From Anaeroglomus sp964630775 (GTDB lineage Bacteria; Planctomycetota; Phycisphaerae; Sedimentisphaerales; Anaerohalosphaeraceae): 64,000 bases of DNA. Numbering within the stretch: position 1 is the stretch's first letter; each line of letters begins with the position of its first letter. The translations under genes were made by a program, and so were the position numbers. The stretch lies in NCBI GenBank assembly GCA_964630775.1, contig CAZVYY010000015.1, positions 1 through 64,000 of the forward strand. Reading direction: 5' to 3'. Positions 18,018-26,807 of the stretch are shown here, piece after piece. The notes beneath the pieces are model-generated. The model was not told the origin of the DNA, did no database searches, and saw nothing but the letters and a program-made list of their open reading frames with translations.

Positions 18018-18962
18018 ATGCCGCATAAAAGTTTCGACAGCAACCAAATAGACCATCTGACACAGGCGATATTGGCCTCTTATCAGGATGATATGGGGAC
18101 TAATTTCATCGATGTCAAGAATCTTCCTGTGCGGGACAAGATATTGTTTGTACTCAATTCGCTGATGGAGCTTTTGTTTCCGGGCTACACCGGCAAGCGT
18201 CCGGTCAGCAGTGAAAACATTCGTTCCATCATCCAGGAAATCCTCGTTATGGTCCGTCGGGAATTGGCGGATCAAATCGAGCTGGCATTGCGTTTTAGCT
18301 GCAAACTGAAGGAATGCCCCGCCTGCGACTGCAGAAATCTGGCCAGTGAATGCTGTGAGTCACTGCTGAATCGGATTCCCGACATTCGACAAATGCTCAA
18401 AGAAGACGTTCAGGCGGCTTTTGACGGCGACCCGGCGGCCAAGGCGCCCGAAGAAATCGTCCTCAGTTACCCGCATTTGTGTGCTATTGCGATTCATCGT
18501 GTCGCCCATGAGTTATACCGGATGGATATTCCGCTGATTCCCCGCATGATGGCCGAATACGCGCATTCACAAACCGGGATTGATATCCACCCCGGGGCAC
18601 AGGTGGGCAGGCGGTTCTTTATTGACCATGGGACCGGTGTCGTCATCGGTGAAACGGCCGTAATTGGAAACAATGTCAAGATTTATCAGGGCGTTACGCT
18701 GGGTGCGGTGAGTTTTCCCAAAGATGAACACGGCAATATCATTCGCGGTAAAAAGCGTCATCCAACGCTGGAAGATGATGTTACCGTTTATGCCGAGGCA
18801 ACGATTCTGGGAGATATTGTCATCGGCAAAGGTGCTGTCATCGGCGGCAATGTCTGGATAAGGGAGCCCGTCCCGGCTGGCGCTGTCGTGACGATTGCCA
18901 AGCCGGAATCACTTTATGTCACCCGCGGACGCAGGAAGCCGGCGGACAAGAATTCGGAGTAG
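18018..18962 (+). CDS. cysE: Serine O-acetyltransferase
   Basis: Serine acetyltransferase makes O-acetylserine, the carbon acceptor for cysteine synthesis. The 314-residue product has the helical N-terminal domain (ending AIHRVAHELYRMDIPLIPRMM) and the left-handed beta-helix with hexapeptide repeats (IHPGAQVGRRFFIDHGTGVVIGE, given here as IHPGAQVGRRFF and IDHGTGVVIGE; then VKIYQGVTLGAVSF). The loop KDEHGNIIRGKKRHPTLED carries the active-site His pair region. It has the longer N-terminus seen in plant-like and planctomycete enzymes. The start ATG at 18018 has only a weak purine site (AGGTG). The next gene, nadA, starts 4 bases after its stop. Confidence 0.93.
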   Translation: MPHKSFDSNQIDHLTQAILASYQDDMGTNFIDVKNLPVRDKILFVLNSLMELLFPGYTGKRPVSSENIRSIIQEILVMVRRELADQIELALRFSCKLKECPACDCRNLASECCESLLNRIPDIRQMLKEDVQAAFDGDPAAKAPEEIVLSYPHLCAIAIHRVAHELYRMDIPLIPRMMAEYAHSQTGIDIHPGAQVGRRFFIDHGTGVVIGETAVIGNNVKIYQGVTLGAVSFPKDEHGNIIRGKKRHPTLEDDVTVYAEATILGDIVIGKGAVIGGNVWIREPVPAGAVVTIAKPESLYVTRGRRKPADKNSE

Positions 18963-18966
18963 TATC

Positions 18967-19887
18967 GTGAATTCGTCATTAGTCAATAAAATTCTGGAAT
19001 TGAAAAATAAACGGAATGCGGTCATTCTGGCTCACAACTACCAGATTTCCGAAATACAGGATATTGCTGATTTTGTTGGCGACTCGCTGAGCTTAAGTGT
19101 TCAGGCGGCGGGCACGCAGGCGGATGTCATTGTGTTTTGCGGTGTGTATTTCATGGCCGAGACAGCGGCGATTTTATCTCCGAATAAAACCGTGCTGCTG
19201 CCCGATAAATACGCCGGATGCCCGATGGCTGACATGATAACCGCAGAGCAGTTGGCTAAATTCAAAGACGAACATCCAGACGCGCTTGTGGTCTGTTACG
19301 TCAATTCCACCGCTGAAGTCAAGGCGCTGTGCGATTACTGCTGCACCAGTTCCAATGCGGTCAAGCTGGTCTCCAATCTGCCCGCCGACAGAGAAATCAT
19401 CTTCGTCCCTGATCAGCACCTGGGTGCGTTTGTCCAGGAACGTTCCGGACGGAAAATGATTCTGTGGCCGGGTTTTTGTCCAACCCATGTCCGGATGACC
19501 GCAGAGCAGGTCAGCGATGCACGCCGTGCACATCCCGGCGCGGTTGTCCTTGCTCATCCCGAGTGCGGTCCGGCAGTTCGTGCCGTCGCAGACCAGTTGC
19601 TCAGCACCAGCCAGATGATAGCGTATGCAGGAAAATCCCCGGCGAATCAATTCATCATTGCAACAGAAGAAGGGATATTGCATTCTCTCCGGAAAAAGTA
19701 TCCGCATAAAGAGTTTTACCCGGTCAGTGATAAAGCGGTGTGTCCGAATATGAAAAAAATAACGCTCGAAAAGCTGCTGTGGTCGCTGGAGGATATGCAG
19801 ACGGTGATTGCCGTCCCGCCGGCGATTGCCCAAAAAGCTCGCAGGGCGCTGGATCGAATGCTTGAAGTCCTGCCGGACAAATCGTAA
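18967..19887 (+). CDS. nadA: Quinolinate synthase
   Basis: NadA condenses iminoaspartate with dihydroxyacetone phosphate to quinolinate for NAD synthesis and uses a [4Fe-4S] cluster. The 306-residue product has the family start NAVILAHNYQISEIQDIADFVGDSLSLS (read as NAVILAHNYQISEIQ then DIADFVGDSLSLS). Cluster cysteines sit in DKYAGCPMADM, HPECGPAVR and KAVCPNMKKITLEKL. The GTG at 18967 was chosen because GGAG lies 7 bases upstream; earlier in-frame starts lie inside cysE. Its place among cysteine and Fe-S genes fits the need for a cluster in NadA. No nadB or nadC is in the window. Confidence 0.95.
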   Translation: MNSSLVNKILELKNKRNAVILAHNYQISEIQDIADFVGDSLSLSVQAAGTQADVIVFCGVYFMAETAAILSPNKTVLLPDKYAGCPMADMITAEQLAKFKDEHPDALVVCYVNSTAEVKALCDYCCTSSNAVKLVSNLPADREIIFVPDQHLGAFVQERSGRKMILWPGFCPTHVRMTAEQVSDARRAHPGAVVLAHPECGPAVRAVADQLLSTSQMIAYAGKSPANQFIIATEEGILHSLRKKYPHKEFYPVSDKAVCPNMKKITLEKLLWSLEDMQTVIAVPPAIAQKARRALDRMLEVLPDKS

Positions 19888-19927
19888 TCGTTTTGCAGAT
19901 TTGACAACTCTCAAAAGGTAAATGACT

Positions 19928-21220
19928 ATGGAAACCAACAAAAAGAAATATAAACTGGAAACACTGGCTCTTCATGCCGGTCAAACCGCAGACCCGACCA
20001 CCCTGAGCAGGGCGGTACCGATCTACCAGACGACCAGCTATGTATTTAAAGACAGCGAACACGCCGCGAATCTGTTTGCACTCAAGGAATTCGGCAACAT
20101 CTACACCCGCCTGATGAATCCCACCACGGATGTCCTCGAAAAACGGATGGCGGAACTGGAAGGCGGCGTGGCTGGCGTAGCCTTTGCATCCGGGATGGCT
20201 GCGATTACGGCTGCCATATTCAATATCTGTCCCGCCGGCTGCCATGTGGTATCCAGCAGTTCGCTCTATGGAGGAACGCACACGCTGTTTTCACATACAC
20301 TGCCGCAGATGGGTATTGAGGTTACAACCGTCAATCCCAATAACCCTGAGAATTTCCGCAAAGCCATCAAGAACAATACCCGTGCGGTTTATATTGAGAC
20401 CATCGGAAATCCGAAAAATGATGTCCTGGATTATCCGGCCATTACGAAGATTGCACATGACAATGGACTGCCGGTGATTTGTGACAATACGGTTGCTACA
20501 CCGATGCTTTTTCAGCCGATTGAACAGGGCGTCGATATTGTTGTGTATTCCTGCACAAAACTGATAGGCGGCCACGGCACCAGTATCGGCGGGATGGTCA
20601 TTGATTCAGGGAAATTCAAATGGGACAATGGCAAATTCCCCGGTCTGACCGAACCGGATGAGAGCTATCATGGATTGCAGTATGTAAAAACCTTCGGCAA
20701 TCTGGCCTACAGCATTAAAATTCGCACGCATGTCCTGCGTGATACCGGAGCATGTCTGTCGCCATTTAATGCATTCCAGCTTTTACAGGGCGTTGAAACC
20801 CTGCATCTGCGAGCAGCCAGGCATTGTGAAAATGCCAAGGTATTGGCCGAATTTCTGGAAAAGCATCCTGCGGTCAGTTGGGTCAATTACCCCGGCCTGC
20901 CCAGCCATCCCTGTTATAAGCTGGCGATGAAATATCTGCCAAAAGGGCAGGGTGCGATCCTTGGTTTTGGTGTCAAGGGCGGCACGGCTGCCGGCGTGAA
21001 ATTTATTAATGCCGTGAAACTGGCGAGCCATTTAGCGAATATATTGGATAGCAAAACACTTGTAATCCACCCGGCCAGCACAACGCATCAGCAATTAACC
21101 GAAGCCGATCAGCTTGCGGCCGGCGTCACCCCTGATTATATTCGTGTTTCTGTAGGAACCGAGCACATAGATGATATCGTAGAAGATTTTGATTATGCGT
21201 TGAAAGCAAGTCAGTCGTAA
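19928..21220 (+). CDS. metY: O-acetylhomoserine/O-acetylserine sulfhydrylase (MetY-like, PLP-dependent)
   Basis: This 430-residue enzyme of the Cys/Met metabolism PLP family adds sulfide to an O-acetylated amino acid. LETLALHAGQTADPTTLSRAVPIYQTTSY (shown as LETLALHAGQ and AVPIYQTTSYVF) is the MetY-type N-terminus. The PLP lysine is in VVYSCTKLIGGHGTSIGG near residue 209. FASGMAAITAAI and SLYGGTHTLF bind the cofactor phosphate. In this context it could use O-acetylserine from CysE to make cysteine or O-acetylhomoserine to make homocysteine; the sequence alone does not decide. Two ATGs are in frame; the second (19928) has the better spacing to AAAGG. Confidence 0.9.
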   Translation: METNKKKYKLETLALHAGQTADPTTLSRAVPIYQTTSYVFKDSEHAANLFALKEFGNIYTRLMNPTTDVLEKRMAELEGGVAGVAFASGMAAITAAIFNICPAGCHVVSSSSLYGGTHTLFSHTLPQMGIEVTTVNPNNPENFRKAIKNNTRAVYIETIGNPKNDVLDYPAITKIAHDNGLPVICDNTVATPMLFQPIEQGVDIVVYSCTKLIGGHGTSIGGMVIDSGKFKWDNGKFPGLTEPDESYHGLQYVKTFGNLAYSIKIRTHVLRDTGACLSPFNAFQLLQGVETLHLRAARHCENAKVLAEFLEKHPAVSWVNYPGLPSHPCYKLAMKYLPKGQGAILGFGVKGGTAAGVKFINAVKLASHLANILDSKTLVIHPASTTHQQLTEADQLAAGVTPDYIRVSVGTEHIDDIVEDFDYALKASQS

Positions 21221-21257
21221 TTCGCAACGCAATAGGCCCTATACTGGAGTTTGTCCG

Positions 21258-22121
21258 ATGTGGGATTATACAGATAAAGTAATGGATCATTTTACCAACC
21301 CGCGTAACGTCGGGAAAATTGAAGATTATGATGGCATTGGCGAAGTTGGTTCGCTGGCTTGCGGGGATGCCCTGACGCTGACATTTAAGCTGGATAAGAG
21401 CGGTCGGATCGCGGACGCCAAATTTCAGACCTTTGGATGTGCCAGTGCGATTGCATCCTCGTCGGTCTTGACGGAGATAATCAAGGGGATGACCCTTGAC
21501 GAGGCCGAAAAAGTCACCAATCAGCAAATTGCAGATAAACTGGGTGGTCTTCCCGAACAGAAAATGCACTGTTCAGTGATGGGACAGGAAGCACTGGAGG
21601 CGGCGATTGCCTATTACCGCAACAAGGGTAAAACATCTGCGCACAAAGAAGGCAGGGTTGTTTGTACCTGTTTTGGTGTTACTGACCTGGAGATTCGTCG
21701 GGTTATCCTGGAAAATGACTTGACAACAGTTGAACAAGTCACCAATTTCTGCAAAGCCGGCGGCGGCTGCGGCGGCTGTCATGGTGAAATCGAACATATT
21801 TTGCAGGACGTCCAGGGCAAAAAAAATAATCAGCAGTCGCCGGTCCCCGCAGCTCGGCATAAAAAACTGTCCAATATTCAGAAGATACAACTGATCCAGG
21901 AAACGATACGGGAACAGATTCGCCCGGTCATTCGCTCGCATGGGGGCGACCTCGAACTGGTGGACGTGGAAGGCAGCAAGGTGATTGTGGCCCTTCGCGG
22001 GATGTGTGCCAGCTGCAAAATGTCGGAAGTGACCATGAAAGATCTGGTACAAGCCAAATTACGCGAATTTGTGGCCGAAGACCTGATTGTCGAAGAAGAA
22101 AAAGATACAGCCCAGGCTTAA
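21258..22121 (+). CDS. nifU: Three-domain NifU Fe-S cluster scaffold
   Basis: The 287-residue product has the full NifU architecture. The IscU-like domain (1-125) carries scaffold cysteines at Cys35 (GSLACGDAL), about 61 (FGCASAIASSS) and about 105 (MHCSVMG). A BFD-like [2Fe-2S] domain (about 132-180) has VCTCFGVTD and CGGCHGEIEH. The C-terminal Nfu domain (about 200-280) has the CxxC in GMCASCKMSEVTM. The full three-domain form is classically linked to nitrogenase but also occurs as a general scaffold in Epsilonproteobacteria and other groups. No nitrogenase gene is present, so a housekeeping role with NifS is more likely. It starts at the ATG at 21258 with TGGAG upstream and lies 18 bases before nifS. 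Confidence 0.95.
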   Translation: MWDYTDKVMDHFTNPRNVGKIEDYDGIGEVGSLACGDALTLTFKLDKSGRIADAKFQTFGCASAIASSSVLTEIIKGMTLDEAEKVTNQQIADKLGGLPEQKMHCSVMGQEALEAAIAYYRNKGKTSAHKEGRVVCTCFGVTDLEIRRVILENDLTTVEQVTNFCKAGGGCGGCHGEIEHILQDVQGKKNNQQSPVPAARHKKLSNIQKIQLIQETIREQIRPVIRSHGGDLELVDVEGSKVIVALRGMCASCKMSEVTMKDLVQAKLREFVAEDLIVEEEKDTAQA

Positions 22122-22139
22122 TCACACGGAGAAACTGCA

Positions 22140-23303
22140 ATGAATTCCGTCGTTTATATGGATAATAACGCAACCACTCGCGTCGATCCTGAAGTATTGC
22201 AGGAAATGATGCCGTATCTGAGCGATTACTATGGTAATCCCTCGAGCATGCATACCTTTGGCGGTCAGGTTGGCAGCAAGATACGGAAAGCCCGCCAGCA
22301 GGTCGCGGCCTTGCTCGGCTGTGAACCGGATGAAATAATCTTTACCAGTTGCGGCACCGAAAGCGACAATGCTGCCATTCTGGGAACGCTTTCCATTGTT
22401 CCCCACAAACGTACCGTCATCACGACACGAGTCGAGCACCCGGCGGTGCTGAGTCCCTGCCGCAACCTCGAGCAGCATGGATATCGCATTATCGAATTGG
22501 GGGTTGATAAACATGGCTGTCTTAATCTGGCCGAACTCGAATCGGCGATCAATGACGACACCGCCATTGTATCTGTCATGTATGCCAATAATGAAACCGG
22601 CGTGATCTTTCCGATTGAGAAAATTGCTTCCATTTGCAAGGCAAAGGGTGTGACCTTCCATACTGATGCGGTTCAGGCGGTGGGCAAAATCCAGCTGAAT
22701 CTCAAGACCAGCGCGATCGACATGCTGAGTCTTTCCGGCCACAAGCTTCATGCTCCCAAAGGTATTGGGGTTCTGTATGTCCGCCGGGGCACACGCCTGT
22801 CGCCTTATCTGCTTGGCGGCCATCAGGAAAATAATCGTCGAGGCGGAACCGAGAATGTGCCGGGGATTGTTGCCCTCGGCAAGGCCTGTGAGATAGCTTT
22901 GCATCACCTGGACGAAGAAAATACGCGTGTGAAAGCCCTGCGGGATAAACTGGAGTCGAAAATCCTGGCCACCTGTCCGGATTGCATGGTCAACGGTGAC
23001 TCCGAAAACCGCCTTCCCAATACACTGAATATCAGTTTTGAATATATTGAAGGAGAATCCATCCTGATGATGCTGGATCGCTTTGGAATCTGTGCCAGTT
23101 CAGGTTCCGCCTGTACGTCCGGATCGCTGGAACCTTCTCATGTGCTGCGGGCTATGGGTGTTCCTTTCACGGCGGCGCATGGTTCGATTCGCTTTAGTCT
23201 GAGTCGCTATAATACCGAGCAGGAAGTGGACTATGTCGCCGAAAAGCTGCCGCCGATTATTAACCGACTTCGGGAATTAAGCCCCTTTGTCGCCCGGAAA
23301 TGA
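22140..23303 (+). CDS. nifS: Cysteine desulfurase NifS
   Basis: This 387-residue PLP-dependent group I desulfurase takes sulfur from cysteine for the NifU scaffold. The N-terminus VYMDNNATTRVDPEVLQEM and the PLP lysine motif SLSGHKLHAPKGIGVLYV are typical. The flexible loop with the persulfide-forming cysteine reads SSGSACTSGSLEPSHVL near residue 325. The start is ATG at 22140 after GGAGA. It is the last gene of the run Rrf2-cysE-nadA-metY-nifU-nifS and converges with the lipoprotein gene 33 bases on. Confidence 0.96.
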   Translation: MNSVVYMDNNATTRVDPEVLQEMMPYLSDYYGNPSSMHTFGGQVGSKIRKARQQVAALLGCEPDEIIFTSCGTESDNAAILGTLSIVPHKRTVITTRVEHPAVLSPCRNLEQHGYRIIELGVDKHGCLNLAELESAINDDTAIVSVMYANNETGVIFPIEKIASICKAKGVTFHTDAVQAVGKIQLNLKTSAIDMLSLSGHKLHAPKGIGVLYVRRGTRLSPYLLGGHQENNRRGGTENVPGIVALGKACEIALHHLDEENTRVKALRDKLESKILATCPDCMVNGDSENRLPNTLNISFEYIEGESILMMLDRFGICASSGSACTSGSLEPSHVLRAMGVPFTAAHGSIRFSLSRYNTEQEVDYVAEKLPPIINRLRELSPFVARK

Positions 23304-23335
23304 GCCTGAAACGGGGTATGCTGTGGTTGCGGAAG

Positions 23336-24229
23336 CTATGGGATGTTGGTGTTCTGATTTAATTTCTGAGCGACCAGCAGTGAAAGGCTCTGACGCAGAT
23401 TTTCGGCAAAGGGGAACGTAAAGGTGGATTGCGTGGAATCCAGCGCTAATCCGAAGTTCATCATGGTTTCGCTGCCGACATCCGTAATGGGCATCGGAGG
23501 AATAAACCAGTTGGCAATCATGGCTTTAAACGCGGAAAAGAATCCTTCGGAATCTTTTTCGCCGGCTATAGAACTGACTTCTGCGCCCATTTGCGGGGGA
23601 TTGCCTCCGCGGGCAAAGGTCAGAGCATTGATTCGGGCGACCTGCTCATTGGACCGGTTGGAGTAAAGAAAGCCCTCATTGGTTTTCTTGATGTCATATA
23701 AATGAGCGGTCACAGAGCTTTTCCCGTTCATATCGAAACGTACCGACACGTTATTGACCTGCCGCTTATTGTCTTTAATCGTGCCAGATATCTCCAGCAA
23801 CCCGACCAGCGGCCCATCCATGCGTATGGATTTGAGCATGTTTCGCATCATTTTCGGTTTATTGGAATGCTTGGCGTTGAATGAAATCATCTCATTCGGA
23901 TCAAAAAAGGTCTCATAGACACCTGATCCGGTTATCTCAAAGACACATTTGGTCACAAACGAATTCTTCTTATCGTCGGATGTTCTGGATATGATTTTAG
24001 CATTGAGTGTCGTATTGGGATCTTTATAGACATCGACACTGGTGGGGGCGACGAGAGGGACAAAATACATAAACACATCGACACCGTTGCCCAAGCCTTC
24101 GCTGTTATATTCCATTTGCATCGTCGGGCCGCTCGAAGATGCAGGCTTGCAGTCTGAACACTCTGCGGAACATAATCCCCCGAGACATCCTATCAGAAAA
24201 ACCAGCAATCCTTTTCTCATATATCTCAT
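23336..24229 (-). CDS. Predicted lipoprotein, function unknown
   Basis: I do not recognise this protein of up to 297 residues. Its N-terminus has two basic residues, the hydrophobic run GLLVFLIG and a lipobox-like LIGC (Cys15), followed by more cysteines (CSAECSDC). The rest is beta-rich and polar with no membrane helix. It contains VFEITGSGVYETFFDPNEM and VSVRFDMNGKSSVTAHLYDI, which suggest an outer-membrane-facing or periplasmic beta protein. The start is either ATG at 24229 or the one at 24220; neither has a strong ribosome site. It is transcribed toward nifS, alone. Confidence 0.65.
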   Translation of the reverse strand: MRYMRKGLLVFLIGCLGGLCSAECSDCKPASSSGPTMQMEYNSEGLGNGVDVFMYFVPLVAPTSVDVYKDPNTTLNAKIISRTSDDKKNSFVTKCVFEITGSGVYETFFDPNEMISFNAKHSNKPKMMRNMLKSIRMDGPLVGLLEISGTIKDNKRQVNNVSVRFDMNGKSSVTAHLYDIKKTNEGFLYSNRSNEQVARINALTFARGGNPPQMGAEVSSIAGEKDSEGFFSAFKAMIANWFIPPMPITDVGSETMMNFGLALDSTQSTFTFPFAENLRQSLSLLVAQKLNQNTNIP

Positions 24230-24409
24230 TCGACTATACTTCTGTTTACCATGATTTTAAATAATACTTGAAAATTCCCGTTTCAGCGAGGTTCAATGCC
24301 GTGATATCAACCACTCGCATTTTTTATCGCAAAACCATCATACCCATCGGGTATGCATAATCTATAAAACGGCAAACATTATACGAATTCTGCAAAAAAA
24401 GTCACTAAA
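24230..24409. other. AT-rich intergenic stretch with one short palindrome
   Basis: No coding sequence is visible. It holds the upstream region of the minus-strand lipoprotein gene. One exact inverted repeat, ATACCC-ATC-GGGTAT, lies at about 24340-24354 and could be an operator. Confidence 0.4.
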
Positions 24410-24471
24410 AATAGAAGAAAAAAAGGCCGGCAACGAAACAGTATGAGACTGTCAGGTATTTCATTGCCGGC
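24410..24471 (-). terminator. Rho-independent terminator on the minus strand
   Basis: GCCGGCAA (24426-24433) pairs with TTGCCGGC (24464-24471). The stem continues inward after one mismatch with GAAA/TTTC and ACAGT/ACTGT. On the minus strand it is followed by a T-rich run (complement of the A tract 24411-24424). It therefore ends a minus-strand transcript coming from the right, that is the small ORF at 24483-24680. Confidence 0.75.
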
Positions 24472-24482
24472 GGTAGAAATGG

Positions 24483-24680
24483 CTAATAGAGTTTAAAACA
24501 ACCTATCTTCTCAATCCCTGCTGAAGCACATGGATTAAGTATGCCTCCAATTAAAAAATAGGGGCCTCCGACCGTAAATAAAGCCGTTTGTCGACGTCAA
24601 AAGGTGGATAAAAAAATATAAATATTTAAAAAATTTATCAACAAAACAGGGTCCGCTATATCCAGTATGGATTGTTCCAT
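24483..24680 (-). pseudogene. Small minus-strand ORF interrupted by an in-frame TGA
   Basis: ATG at 24680 has AAGGAG nine bases upstream. It opens a 27-codon frame ending in TGA at 24599-24597, with the hydrophobic C-terminal half VLLINFLNIYIFLSTF. The same frame then continues for 37 codons (RRQTALFTVGGPYFLIGGIL, then NPCASAGIEKIGCFKLY) to TAG at 24485-24483, and a terminator follows 12 bases later. Either the first part is a real small hydrophobic peptide, or this is a decayed or recoded 65-residue gene. No homology is recognised. Confidence 0.45.
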
Positions 24681-24788
24681 AGATGTAAACTCCTTGCAAT
24701 TCTGTAGTTTTTTGATATAATAATGCTGAATGGCAGAACGGCTGTCCATTCGGAGCTTCAATTCATAACCTACATAAGGGAGCCAACG

Positions 24789-25085
24789 ATGTTTGAAACA
24801 CTGGATAAAATGTTTCTGGCCGGACTGGGTGCCATGACCATGACCAAGGAAAAAGCGGAGCAAATTTTTGACGACTACGTCAAAAAAGGTCAGGCCGAAC
24901 GTGAACACAAAAGCGGATTTGTCAAAGAAATCCTTGAAACAGCCGAAAAAACACGTTCTGATATGGAGAAACTGGTTTCCGAACAGGTCAAAAAAGCAAT
25001 CTCTTCGATTCCGCTGGCCACGAAAGACGATCTGAAACGCGTTGAACAAAAGCTCGATCAGCTTTTGGCCTCCAAAGGGAGTTAA
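24789..25085 (+). CDS. Phasin-superfamily small helical protein
   Basis: The 98-residue product resembles the phasin/PhaF-PhaI-like group often annotated as polyhydroxyalkanoate synthesis regulator phasin. The N-terminal FETLDKMFLAGLGAMTMTKEKAEQIFDDYV (read as FETLDKMFLAGLGAMT and MTKEKAEQIFDDYV) is followed by a long amphipathic helix rich in Glu, Lys and Gln. The last part, DDLKRVEQKLDQLLA, is a short coiled coil. ATG at 24789 has AAGGGAG upstream. The UbiB-type kinase gene starts 3 bases after its stop. No PHA synthase is nearby, so a granule role is not implied. Confidence 0.82.
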   Translation: MFETLDKMFLAGLGAMTMTKEKAEQIFDDYVKKGQAEREHKSGFVKEILETAEKTRSDMEKLVSEQVKKAISSIPLATKDDLKRVEQKLDQLLASKGS

Positions 25086-25088
25086 GCC

Positions 25089-26783
25089 TTGCTGAAATTG
25101 TTCAGCGGAATACGGCGGGCAATTGTCCGTTTACAGCGGTACCGTCACATCATGGCCGTACTCATGAAGTACGGTTTTGAGGAACTGGCTGGTATTGTCG
25201 GCAGACATCTCAAGGTTGGCCTTGGCTCAAAAGTCATCCCGATGCCTGCCCGAAAGGAAATTGCTCAAGCCACGCTGGCAAGACGAGTTCGTCTGGCAAT
25301 GGAGGAATTGGGGCCTACGTTTATTAAACTTGGGCAATTACTCAGCACACGCCCTGACTTATTGCCGGTAGAATATATCCAGGAATTGGAATTGCTTCAG
25401 GACCGCGTCAGTCCGGAAGAATATCCCGTTATCCGCGAAACAATCAAGAAGCAGCTCGGAAGCTATCCAGAAGATATATTCGACCGATTTGATCCTGAAC
25501 CGATTGCCGCAGCGAGTATTGCCCAGGTGCATCGCGCCAGAACGAAGGATGGGCAGGAAGTGATCCTGAAAATCCGCCGGCCGGATATTGTCAAAACCAT
25601 CCAGGCGGAACTGGAAATCCTCAATGACCTTGCCCGGCTTGCTCGCGGCAGATTCGCAGCTCCGGAAACGTTTGATCCCCAGCGTATGGTCCGTGAATTT
25701 GCTGAGGCGGTCAGCAAAGAGGTCGATTATGCCAACGAACGCCGCAACCAGCAGCGATTCATCAGAAATTTTGCAAACGATCCTGCCGTTCATGTTCCCA
25801 AGGTTCTTGAGCCGTATTGCTCAGAGGGTCTTTTGACCATGGAGTACATTGAAGGTGTCAAGCCCAGCCATATCGATCGGCTTGTGTCAGTCGGCCTTGA
25901 GCCTAAAGTTATTGCTCGCCGGGGGGCGGATTTTGTGCTTCAGCAAGTCTTTGAGCACGGTTTTTTCCATACCGATCCTCACCCGGGCAATTTTCTGGTC
26001 ATGCAGGGCAATGTTCTTGCCCCTCTGGATTTTGGGCAGGTGGGGCGACTGACCAATGAGGATAAACTGCTGCTGCAATACATTGTATTAGCGATTGTCG
26101 ATGGGGATGTCTGGAGGATTGTGCACGGGCTGGAACGGGCCGAAATGCTGTCCGACCATTCCAGTCAGGCCGAGTTGGTGCGTGACATCCAGGATATTAT
26201 CAATACCTATTCCGGGCTTCCACTCAAAGATATCCCGTTTCGTGAGGCCATGGTCCGTGGATTTGACATTATCCGAAAGTATCAGATCGGTGCTCCGAGG
26301 GATTTTACCCTGATGCTTAAAAGTCTGATGACGATTGAATCCTTCGCGCGGTCACTCGATGAAGATTTTCAGATTGTTGAATGTCTCAAGCCCTATGCAC
26401 GCAAATTTGCGCTTGAGCAGATCAATCCCAAAAATATGTTTGATCAGTTGAAAAAAGCCGCTTTGGGGGCAACGGAATTGGCCGGACGATTCCCCGAGGA
26501 TGCTGCGGCGATAATCGGTAAATTCCGCCGTGGAAATTTCAAAATTCATATCCACCATGACCACCTTGAAGAGCTGGAAGATACACTGGACAACAGTTCC
26601 AATCGGATCAGCTTTGCGGTTATTATTGCCGCCTTATTGATTGGGTCCAGCCTGCTGGTATCCCAGGACGGGACTGTCCTGGGGCTGTTCAGTCTTCAGG
26701 CATTCGGGATTGCCGGATATCTGATTGCCATGATCATGGGACTATGGCTTGCGTTCTCCATCATTCGCAGCAGGAAATACTGA
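25089..26783 (+). CDS. UbiB/ABC1 atypical kinase family protein
   Basis: This 564-residue protein is of the UbiB/AarF/ADCK family, atypical ATPases tied to quinone and lipid metabolism. The family-specific KxGQ motif is in FIKLGQLLSTRPDLLP (about 77-92), the Ala-rich loop in PIAAASIAQVHRA (about 137-149), the ATP lysine in VILKIRRPDI, the catalytic loop in FFHTDPHPGNFLV (about 296-308) and the metal-binding DFG in LDFGQVGRL. Two C-terminal membrane helices (about 512-530 and 535-558) anchor it. The start is TTG at 25089 with GGGAG upstream, directly coupled to the phasin-like gene. Confidence 0.93.
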   Translation: MLKLFSGIRRAIVRLQRYRHIMAVLMKYGFEELAGIVGRHLKVGLGSKVIPMPARKEIAQATLARRVRLAMEELGPTFIKLGQLLSTRPDLLPVEYIQELELLQDRVSPEEYPVIRETIKKQLGSYPEDIFDRFDPEPIAAASIAQVHRARTKDGQEVILKIRRPDIVKTIQAELEILNDLARLARGRFAAPETFDPQRMVREFAEAVSKEVDYANERRNQQRFIRNFANDPAVHVPKVLEPYCSEGLLTMEYIEGVKPSHIDRLVSVGLEPKVIARRGADFVLQQVFEHGFFHTDPHPGNFLVMQGNVLAPLDFGQVGRLTNEDKLLLQYIVLAIVDGDVWRIVHGLERAEMLSDHSSQAELVRDIQDIINTYSGLPLKDIPFREAMVRGFDIIRKYQIGAPRDFTLMLKSLMTIESFARSLDEDFQIVECLKPYARKFALEQINPKNMFDQLKKAALGATELAGRFPEDAAAIIGKFRRGNFKIHIHHDHLEELEDTLDNSSNRISFAVIIAALLIGSSLLVSQDGTVLGLFSLQAFGIAGYLIAMIMGLWLAFSIIRSRKY

Positions 26784-26807
26784 TTGGCCGAGATGTCGGC
26801 CGAAGAC

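Noticed and set aside
24483..24680. Selenoprotein reading of the TGA-interrupted small ORF
   Set aside because: No bacterial SECIS-like stem-loop is apparent just after the TGA and no redox motif surrounds it, so I kept it only as an interrupted ORF.
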